Position numbers and translations under genes: made by a program | The notes under the pieces: generated by a model | The model's database searches: none | Told to the model about the DNA's origin: nothing | What the model saw: the letters and a program-made list of their open reading frames with translations, nothing else | Shown: piece by piece, positions 7,225-12,523 of the stretch | Layout: each line of letters begins with the position of its first letter | Position numbering within the stretch: the first letter of the stretch is position 1 | From: Sanchytrium tribonematis | Lineage: Eukaryota > Sanchytriomycota > Sanchytriomycetes > Sanchytriales > Sanchytriaceae | Direction: 5' to 3' | DNA length: 13,007 nt | NCBI GenBank assembly: GCA_018985235.1 | Contig: JADGIG010000003.1 | Coordinates: forward strand, 64,001 to 77,007

Positions 7225-7398
7225 TTATTTCATCAACTTGCTTGGCCCTTGTTTACCACTTTCCCATTTGCTGACTTTAATCAAGTTCTCAAATTTACTT
7301 TTATTCTTCACTTCCTCTTTTAACGCAGATCTAAGGGCATCTGAAGCTGTTGACAAATATTTGAGGTAAGTCCAATTTGCAGCACGAAATGATTGCAT
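7225..7398 (-). CDS. ATP15: ATP synthase (F1) epsilon subunit, mitochondrial
   Basis: A 57-residue gene, too short for usual ORF cutoffs. The epsilon subunit belongs to the central stalk of F1-ATP synthase in the mitochondrial matrix, where it packs against gamma and delta. The N-terminus 'MQSFRAANWTYLKYLSTAS' aligns with yeast Atp15 (MSAWRKAGISYAAYLNVAA) residue by residue. It is followed by 'DALRSALKEE', equivalent to QAIRSSLKTE. The later 'SKWESGKQG' resembles the KWENGKQGE segment of filamentous fungi and is absent from S. cerevisiae. Length is normal (yeast 62). The ATG at 7396-7398 is the only one in frame; the frame is open back to a TAA at 7495-7497 without another ATG. The gene is divergent from TAH18 across 146 bases. 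Confidence 0.92.
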   Translation of the reverse strand: MQSFRAANWTYLKYLSTASDALRSALKEEVKNKSKFENLIKVSKWESGKQGPSKLMK

Positions 7399-7444
7399 CA
7401 AAAAATCCCCTAAAAATAAATAAAATAAGTGGGCAAATATTTGA

Positions 7445-7498
7445 ATGGATATTCTCTCGATAGACCATTTCAGAAAGATGTCACAAAAGCATTCTTAA
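7445..7498 (+). other. Upstream ORF in the TAH18 leader (17 codons)
   Basis: ATG at 7445 begins MDILSIDHFRKMSQKHS, ending in TAA at 7496-7498, 46 bases before the TAH18 ATG. Whether it is transcribed depends on the start site in this 146-base bidirectional spacer. It does not join the TAH18 frame. Confidence 0.25.
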
Positions 7499-7500
7499 CA

Positions 7501-7521
7501 TTCAAATTCGTTAAATTTGAA
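7501..7521. repeat. Perfect 8-base inverted repeat with 5-base spacer before TAH18
   Basis: TTCAAATT-CGTTA-AATTTGAA. The arms are exactly complementary, and the element ends 23 bases before the TAH18 ATG in the shared ATP15/TAH18 spacer. It could be a binding site for a dimeric regulator or a weak hairpin in the leader. Confidence 0.5.
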
Positions 7522-7527
7522 CGGAGG

Positions 7528-7548
7528 ATGTATAAAACAATAATATGA
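7528..7548 (+). other. Six-codon upstream ORF overlapping the TAH18 start (ATGA)
   Basis: ATG at 7528 reads MYKTII and stops at TGA 7546-7548, which overlaps the TAH18 ATG at 7545-7547 as ATGA. In such an arrangement ribosomes could terminate and restart on TAH18, or fail to. It depends on the leader containing 7528; a TATAAAA immediately after that ATG is too close to the start codon to be a normal TATA box. Confidence 0.3.
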
Positions 7549-9437
7549 TTGCAATCGGATACGCGTCGCAAACTGGTACCGCTGAACATATATCGAAGCA
7601 CCTAAAGCAAGAGCTGGACGCGATGGGTATTAATTGCATGGTGTATCCTCTCGAAGAATATTCAAAAGTGCCCTATAATGAATTACAGCTGCATATCTTT
7701 ATTGTAAGTTCCACTGGAGATGGAGATTGTCCCGAACACACACTTCCTTTTTATAAATGGCTTAGAAAGCTTAAAAAGTCCAAGGAGCCTTTGTTGAAAG
7801 GACTTAAATATTGCATGCTCGGTCTTGGCGATACGAATTACACTAATTTTAATGGAAATGCGAAAAAGACACTGAAATTTTTAAAGGAACTTGAATGCGA
7901 GCCAGTTTTTAGAAACGAAATGGCCGACGATGCTGTTGGACTAGAGAGATTTGTAGACCCTTTTATTGATGAAGTGATACAATTTGTATCTAATAGGGCA
8001 GCTGTTATAAAACAAAACAATATGCAAAATTTAGTTGAAGAGACCTCACGCTTAAGCACCAGGGATGCTGCAAACAAGTTTGATTTTAATATATCTACAG
8101 AAACCTTTAAACCATCTAGACTACCTAATCATATTACATGGAAAACTAAAGGCACAAGGGATCCTTCAATAGACTTTTTCCACTATAAAAAGACTTTAGT
8201 TGATAAATCTGACCAAATTTGCGCTTCTACTGAATTGACATTAATCCGTGGGAAATGCATTACTCAAAAAAACTCAATTAAAAAATCGTACCAGATGTCT
8301 ATCAAAGCTAATGGTTGCCATTTCAATGCCGGTGACTCAATTACTTTGTTTTTTCCAAATCCGAGCAAAATGGTAGAAGATGTACTTCACATATTTGGAT
8401 ATACTTTGGCTAACAATCCCGTGATTCTGGATGGTGAATATGATGATATATCATTGCACGATCTTCTTAAATATCGACTAAGTTTCAAATTTCCTTCTAA
8501 AAGATTTCTGAGACTAGTTTCCGAATATTGTAAGGACGATTTCGAAAAGAAAAAATTGATGTATCTGACATCAAAAGAAGGAGCAAGAGAATTTAACTCT
8601 TTAAGAGATTCTAACTATTCATTGTTTGACGTTCTTTCTGCCTTTCCATCATGTGCCCCACCCATATATGCATTAGGTTTATTGGATATTTTGAAGCCTC
8701 GCCACTACAGTGTTGTGGAATTCAGGCAAGATCAGGCTGAAATAGATATTGTATTTAATTTGAAAGAATTCAAGGTTGCAGAAAATGTAGGATTTGGGTT
8801 GGCTACTGGATATTTGTACGCATGCATGAATGAAAGTATCGAATTTGAAAAGGTAATTACTTTAAACCAACCAATATTAGGACTTCCTGCACCTACAAGT
8901 ACATTCACGTTAGACCCTCATAATCCAGTCGTATTTATTGGGCCTGGAAGTGGTGTTGCACCTTATTTGCAGTTTATAAAAGATTTAAATTTTGGACAGA
9001 AAGCTCTTTTAATTCAAGGTTGCCGAGGCCCCGAAGATTGGATATTAAAAAAAGATCTATCTGAAATTACTAAAGCTAGAGAAATTCCTTATTTTGTAGC
9101 TTATTCAAGAGTAAGTGCATGTGCTATACAGTCTATCAACGATGGCGTAACACTTGCTGAAAATGATGTGCACAAAGTTGGAGATTTATTGGGATACTCA
9201 AAGGCTGGTGCTTATGTATGGGATGTAATCAATACCTACAAAGAATTGATTTTAGAATACTTTGATGAAGATGCTGTTTTTTACTTATGTGGAGACGCAA
9301 ACTCTATGGTTAAAATGTTCCTCGAGGTCATGAAAATTGTCATTAGCTCCACAAACCATATATCTATGGAGAATGCTTCCAAAATTGTGGAGCAAATGAT
9401 CAAAAACAAACAAATTCGATTGGATGTTTGGGGCTAG
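7545..9437 (+). CDS. TAH18: NADPH-dependent diflavin oxidoreductase Tah18 (NDOR1 type)
   Basis: 630 residues (yeast 623). Tah18 passes electrons from NADPH through FAD and FMN to Dre2, feeding cytosolic Fe-S cluster assembly. The FMN-binding flavodoxin domain (about 1-150) has 'YASQTGTAEHI' (6-16), 'VSSTGDGDCPEHTLPFYKWL' and 'MLGLGDTNYTNFN' (91-103). The FAD domain (about 200-455) has 'KLMYLTSKEGAREF' and 'KPRHYSV' (384-390, the R-x-Y-S motif). The NADPH domain has 'GPGSGVAP' (466-473), 'GCRGPEDWI', the 'SR' pair at 521-522 and 'FYLCGDANSM'. The C-terminus ends 'DVWG', near the usual terminal Trp. Odd points: SRD is SRV, the K-x-Y-V-Q segment is 'KAGAYVWD', and 34 residues separate R522 from Y557, more than in relatives. 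A GTAAGT at 9111 lies exactly at this insert. CTG at codon 341 falls where relatives have Leu or Phe. Confidence 0.93.
   Translation: MIAIGYASQTGTAEHISKHLKQELDAMGINCMVYPLEEYSKVPYNELQLHIFIVSSTGDGDCPEHTLPFYKWLRKLKKSKEPLLKGLKYCMLGLGDTNYTNFNGNAKKTLKFLKELECEPVFRNEMADDAVGLERFVDPFIDEVIQFVSNRAAVIKQNNMQNLVEETSRLSTRDAANKFDFNISTETFKPSRLPNHITWKTKGTRDPSIDFFHYKKTLVDKSDQICASTELTLIRGKCITQKNSIKKSYQMSIKANGCHFNAGDSITLFFPNPSKMVEDVLHIFGYTLANNPVILDGEYDDISLHDLLKYRLSFKFPSKRFLRLVSEYCKDDFEKKKLMYLTSKEGAREFNSLRDSNYSLFDVLSAFPSCAPPIYALGLLDILKPRHYSVVEFRQDQAEIDIVFNLKEFKVAENVGFGLATGYLYACMNESIEFEKVITLNQPILGLPAPTSTFTLDPHNPVVFIGPGSGVAPYLQFIKDLNFGQKALLIQGCRGPEDWILKKDLSEITKAREIPYFVAYSRVSACAIQSINDGVTLAENDVHKVGDLLGYSKAGAYVWDVINTYKELILEYFDEDAVFYLCGDANSMVKMFLEVMKIVISSTNHISMENASKIVEQMIKNKQIRLDVWG
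9111..9131 (+). other. Possible 21-base in-frame intron in TAH18 (weak candidate)
   Basis: Directly after S521-R522 the coding strand reads AGA|GTAAGT and, 21 bases later, ATACAG|TCT. The donor is a perfect GTAAGT and the acceptor a good CAG. Removal keeps the frame and deletes seven residues (VSACAIQ) at the start of a region that is longer than in related enzymes. It would not remove the whole insert, and because it is in frame the open frame cannot prove it. Taken with the PHB1 case it is worth recording. Confidence 0.25.
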
Positions 9438-9460
9438 GTAGGAGAAGCGAAATAAATCAA

Positions 9461-10171
9461 ATGCTTTTTGACTTTGACGACGACATCATTGTTAAGTCTC
9501 GCGATAGATTTCAAAATTTAGAATATAATTCTAACTTTATCCCAAAATATAAGGCAAAAACAGATTTGAATTCCCTAGACCTCGGAAAAGCAGATGTTAA
9601 ATTGAAAATAAGCAAACTAAATTATTTGTATTTAAGAAAAAACTATGATGAATGCTATAGTCTAGCTTTGAAGATGGTGTTGCAAAATGATGACAAAGAA
9701 TTGGATTTTAATACTACGTCAAAACCTACCACCTACAAAAAGGAATTGACTGGTGGAAACAAGAGAACTCTTGTTGACGTACTTATAAGATGCTGGATAA
9801 AATCGCAGCGCAAAAATGAAATTGATGCCATTCAAAAGTGTGTGGAAATTGCTGAAACATCTGCAGCAGAAGATTTTGGATTTTTTTATAGCAAAATTTT
9901 ATTTACATTTTACGTTGACCATTGCAAATGCTACCAATTAATATTAGAGTATTTGAGATTAAGACCTGGAGACATCAAAGCTATTGATATTGTGGTTCAA
10001 CTTAACATACCAAATAAGCTTCGTTCACACCTCATCAAGGAGTTTGCAATTTCAAAAAAATTAGCGGCATTAGAATTTGACTATCCGGAAATATCAGTAA
10101 CTCCTGAAGACCAAAGTCTTATTTCTGCAAGATCAAAAGCAGTGACACTAACTTCAGTAAAAGACTTGTAG
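9461..10171 (+). CDS. Unidentified helical, TPR-like protein
   Basis: 236 residues from the ATG at 9461 to a TAG. The frame is open further upstream, but that part begins with TTG and overlaps the TAH18 end, so I use the first ATG, 23 bases after the TAH18 stop. The N-terminus is acidic ('MLFDFDDDI'). From about residue 45 the chain is mostly helical; 'KLNYLYLRKNYDECYSLALKM' and 'ILEYLRLRPGDIKAIDIVVQL' have the helix-turn-helix look of TPR units, which usually mediate protein contacts. There is no membrane segment, signal peptide or catalytic motif. I do not recognise the family. Its tandem position after TAH18 does not imply a shared function in a fungus. Its stop is 8 bases from that of the convergent acidic-protein gene. 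Confidence 0.75.
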   Translation: MLFDFDDDIIVKSRDRFQNLEYNSNFIPKYKAKTDLNSLDLGKADVKLKISKLNYLYLRKNYDECYSLALKMVLQNDDKELDFNTTSKPTTYKKELTGGNKRTLVDVLIRCWIKSQRKNEIDAIQKCVEIAETSAAEDFGFFYSKILFTFYVDHCKCYQLILEYLRLRPGDIKAIDIVVQLNIPNKLRSHLIKEFAISKKLAALEFDYPEISVTPEDQSLISARSKAVTLTSVKDL

Positions 10172-10179
10172 AACTAGAA

Positions 10180-10569
10180 TTAGGTCCCATCTATTGCATC
10201 ACCATCTTCATCTCCGTAATCAGCGATGTAGTCGTTATCTTCCTCCTCAGTTGGTACATTGTTGTCAGAGATATGATTTTCATTTTCTTCATCGTCTTCA
10301 TCGTCAGAAGAGAGTACTGTAGCACCGATTTTCGAAATTGTACCTTTAATCAATTCAGCTGGCATCATATCGTCGATTTCGATCTCTTCAGTATCGTGTA
10401 ATTCTCTCATTCTTTTACAAAAATCAATTGCCCAATTCGACACCTCATCCTCTAACACCTCTGGTTCTTCTGGTGTATATTCAGGCCAATTGTTGACACA
10501 ATCAATTTGTTCTTGTTGTAGTTTTGTGATGGATGCAAAATTGACAAGTAAATTCGCACTGCGTTTCAT
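10180..10569 (-). CDS. Unidentified small acidic protein
   Basis: 129 residues from the ATG at 10567-10569. I do not recognise the family. Residues 1-20 look like a helix; 'NNWPEYTPEEPEVLEDEVSN' leads into a second helix, 'WAIDFCKRMRELH'. From about residue 88 the tail is almost entirely Asp/Glu with a few Asn and Tyr, ending 'DYGDEDGDAIDGT'. Such tails are common in nuclear or ribosome-biogenesis proteins and in RNA polymerase III subunit C31, but the rest shows no C31 marks, so no function is assigned. A real gene is likely: the frame fills the space between its neighbours and its composition is non-random. Upstream, a 137-base spacer is shared with the divergent neighbour. Confidence 0.7.
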   Translation of the reverse strand: MKRSANLLVNFASITKLQQEQIDCVNNWPEYTPEEPEVLEDEVSNWAIDFCKRMRELHDTEEIEIDDMMPAELIKGTISKIGATVLSSDDEDDEENENHISDNNVPTEEEDNDYIADYGDEDGDAIDGT

Positions 10570-10580
10570 AGTGGACCCTA

Positions 10581-10619
10581 TTATTCAATTTCAAAACTTG
10601 AGTCACATCCATTTACCAT
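10581..10619 (-). other. Upstream ORF before the acidic-protein gene (12 codons)
   Basis: ATG at 10617-10619 begins MVNGCDSSFEIE and ends in TAA, 11 bases before the main ATG and in another frame. Its use depends on the unknown transcription start. Confidence 0.25.
10599..10605. promoter_or_regulatory. TGAGTCA, a Gcn4/AP-1 type site
   Basis: A perfect match to TGASTCA, the site bound by fungal Gcn4-type bZIP factors that raise amino-acid biosynthesis genes on starvation. It lies in the 137-base divergent spacer, 30 bases from one ATG (10569) and about 100 from the other (10707). A 7-base site can occur by chance, but here it sits in one of the few real intergenic gaps. Confidence 0.4.
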
Positions 10620-10662
10620 GGAAACATTATTTACTCGATTATTGCTTCGGATTACAAGCTAA
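10618..10662 (+). other. Upstream ORF before the Cys-pair gene (14 codons)
   Basis: ATG at 10618 reads METLFTRLLLRITS and ends in TAA at 10660-10662, 44 bases before the ATG at 10707. The peptide looks like a mitochondrial presequence, but no GT donor lies within it to splice it onto the main frame, so it is recorded only as an upstream ORF. Confidence 0.25.
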
Positions 10663-10706
10663 TTATCATTAATTTTGAATTTGCTCCTGTTTCGTATAGT
10701 TTAGAA

Positions 10707-11474
10707 ATGCAACCGATATTTCATGTAGAATATTCTGAACCAAAACCATCAGACCCTTCCAAAAAGATATCATATAGACATGTTTATTATTCCAATAAAA
10801 TTGAGACATTTGTTAAATATGCTTTCAATTGGTTGCCAATTAGTTTGACAAAGCTTGTCTGCAATCCCAAAACAATTGATTGCGAATCATGCCCGAAATT
10901 TACCCCAAACATAGATACTAAGAAAGACATAGAGGTCCTATATTTAGAATGTATAAATCAACATCATTCTCAAAATTTTGAGTACAAATCTAAAAAGTGG
11001 TATGAAAAGTTCAACTCAATGTATAATCAATCAAAGAAATATTCTATAGGGCAAAAGCGCAAAATAGAAATTCCCTTTTGGGAAGACGACTCAATTATGT
11101 CGGAAAAGCGACAGCGGTACGAAGACTTAGAACACACCACTTTGAAGGAATTTGAATCATTAGAAGATTCAGAAAAAACAATAACAGCCGCGGATGAAAA
11201 CGATGTCATAAATTCAAATATTCTATCTACCCCGAAAAAGTCAATTAAGCCATTAATTCAAAATACCCCATCTAAAATACTAGCGACTGAATTGGAATCT
11301 AAATTAGGTTCGATTTCTAGTCGAACAAACCCAATTGTGTGTCTCAGTGAAAATTCAATCGCTAAAGTTTGCGACACATGCCATTTATCAATTGAACCAA
11401 GCAATCAAAAAATATGCTTATCTAAAATATATGATACTGTAGATGCTTGGATGAAGGCGTATTACTCAGAGTAG
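10707..11474 (+). CDS. Unidentified protein with two Cys-x2-Cys pairs and NLS-like motifs
   Basis: 255 residues from the ATG at 10707 to a TAG. I do not recognise the family. The N-terminal half (1-110) is aromatic- and Lys-rich with 'CESCPKF' (about 59-65). The middle carries 'QKRKIEIPF' and 'EKRQRYED', which look like a bipartite nuclear signal. A Ser/Thr stretch with 'STPKKSIK' and 'NTPSKI' contains minimal or full CDK phosphorylation sites. Near the C-terminus is 'CDTCHLSI' followed by a helix, 'IYDTVDAWMKAYYSE'. The two Cys-x2-Cys pairs could bind one zinc ion if the ends fold together. A nuclear, cell-cycle-regulated protein is a reasonable inference, nothing more. Convergent with RPB3, 14 bases apart. 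Confidence 0.7.
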   Translation: MQPIFHVEYSEPKPSDPSKKISYRHVYYSNKIETFVKYAFNWLPISLTKLVCNPKTIDCESCPKFTPNIDTKKDIEVLYLECINQHHSQNFEYKSKKWYEKFNSMYNQSKKYSIGQKRKIEIPFWEDDSIMSEKRQRYEDLEHTTLKEFESLEDSEKTITAADENDVINSNILSTPKKSIKPLIQNTPSKILATELESKLGSISSRTNPIVCLSENSIAKVCDTCHLSIEPSNQKICLSKIYDTVDAWMKAYYSE

Positions 11475-11488
11475 TGAAAATAAAATCT
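11475..11488. terminator. 14-base spacer between convergent stops, with AATAAA
   Basis: TGAAAATAAAATCT separates the stops of the Cys-pair gene (plus) and RPB3 (minus). AATAAA at 11479-11484 on the plus strand could act as a polyadenylation signal for the plus gene. Cleavage would then occur inside RPB3, so the two transcripts should overlap at their ends. Confidence 0.35.
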
Positions 11489-12493
11489 TTATTGGCCCCA
11501 TCCATAGTTTGATGGCAACTGAACATCCACATCCATATTCTCACCTTCTGGTGGTTCCCCGGAAACTTCTTTTTTCAAACTTGTGTACAGCAAGGCAAAC
11601 TTTGCATTTAAAACTTCGACAGCTTCTTCTACAATAAATCTTGCCCTAAGGGCCCCAGTTGATTCTAACTCAAAATAGAAAACACTAGGCTCTGTGTTAA
11701 GAAGAGCTTCACTGTCTCCAGAAGGGGGCATCTCCAGACTGGCATTCTTAGATCTTGGCCATTCTTTCTCGATAACATCGTCAGCGGGAACACCATCCGG
11801 GACTTCCATTGGCGATCCTACCACCTTAGCGACTCCGTAGGTAGGAAATCCCTCGACTTGCTGCTCCAGCCAATATCTTGTATGTCGGAGCTTGTTATGA
11901 GGATCATACTCAAAAGCCAAACCAGCGACAGGTGACCACTTTGCGTGTTCTTTACCAACGCCTTTTTTCGCAATACAGTCGACTGTCAACGTCTGCCCTT
12001 TTGCAAGTCGAGTTATTAAAATACCCTGATCTACATAATTTTTAATGTTTCCGTATTTGTCGGGTATTTCAAAATCTGGTAAAACGAATGGAGGCACATT
12101 GTCAAAATTAGCTTGCACAATTAAATCATTTGTGTCGACTCTCTTGTCTGTCCCTCTATCAGTATTTGTTTTATCAATTTGGTATACCACAGCACAATTA
12201 TTGCAATATTCGTCACAAGTACAGTCTCGAGACGATTTTAAAGTTTTGAGAGAATTGTCTGAAATTAAAGGTATGAGACCCAATCTATGCGCTATATATT
12301 CATCTGGTAATACACTAGTATTAACAGTAAAATTAACTAGGTCGATCGCAATCGTGGGGACCTCTGCTACCATTGTACGTCGTAAGGCATTGGCGAGACC
12401 AATATACGAATCTCTCAATATGAAAGATATCTCCAGATCGCTGACATCGGTGACTTCAATTTGTGTTTCGACAACATCAGTTTCTGCTGGCAT
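11489..12493 (-). CDS. RPB3: RNA polymerase II subunit Rpb3
   Basis: 334 residues from the ATG at 12491-12493 (an upstream TTG frame is not used); yeast Rpb3 has 318. Rpb3 is the alpha-like subunit that pairs with Rpb11 to nucleate assembly of RNA polymerase II. The alpha motif is clear: 'GLANALRRTMVAEVPTIAID' (32-51). Then 'DEYIAHRLGLIPL' follows, and a zinc loop C91-x-C93-x3-C97-x2-C100. 'KKGVGKEHAKWSPVAG' (176-191) and 'YDPHNKLRHTRYW' (196-208) match the conserved second half. The odd part is residues 212-242: a Gly/Pro/Val/Asp-rich stretch replaces the few residues that separate YW-x-E-Q from KEWP in yeast. I exclude Rpc40 because of the zinc loop and the EWPxSKN segment. The gene looks richer in GC than its neighbours, perhaps reflecting high expression. 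Confidence 0.96.
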   Translation of the reverse strand: MPAETDVVETQIEVTDVSDLEISFILRDSYIGLANALRRTMVAEVPTIAIDLVNFTVNTSVLPDEYIAHRLGLIPLISDNSLKTLKSSRDCTCDEYCNNCAVVYQIDKTNTDRGTDKRVDTNDLIVQANFDNVPPFVLPDFEIPDKYGNIKNYVDQGILITRLAKGQTLTVDCIAKKGVGKEHAKWSPVAGLAFEYDPHNKLRHTRYWLEQQVEGFPTYGVAKVVGSPMEVPDGVPADDVIEKEWPRSKNASLEMPPSGDSEALLNTEPSVFYFELESTGALRARFIVEEAVEVLNAKFALLYTSLKKEVSGEPPEGENMDVDVQLPSNYGWGQ

Positions 12494-12523
12494 TTTCAAG
12501 GAGGTAAGAAGAAAAGAAATTTT
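12494..12523. promoter_or_regulatory. 30-base spacer between divergent start codons of RPB3 and uS9m
   Basis: The spacer is purine-rich on the plus strand, with runs such as GAGGTAAGAAGAAAAG. Both genes' core promoters must extend into the opposite coding region. No named factor site is seen. Confidence 0.4.

Noticed and set aside
7399-7440. A 3' splice-site-like T-rich tract ending in TAG just upstream of ATP15
   Set aside because: The ATG at 7398 already gives a complete epsilon subunit of normal length, and no upstream coding exon is seen.
7838-8077. Minus-strand frame inside TAH18
   Set aside because: It overlaps the conserved flavodoxin domain of TAH18 and has no protein features of its own. 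The same holds for the plus-strand frames inside the Rif1-like gene (4950-5141, 6435-6686), the one at 10490-10672 and the minus-strand one at 11027-11209.
9428-9460. N-terminal extension of the TPR-like gene overlapping TAH18
   Set aside because: The extension begins with TTG, not ATG; the first ATG is at 9461.
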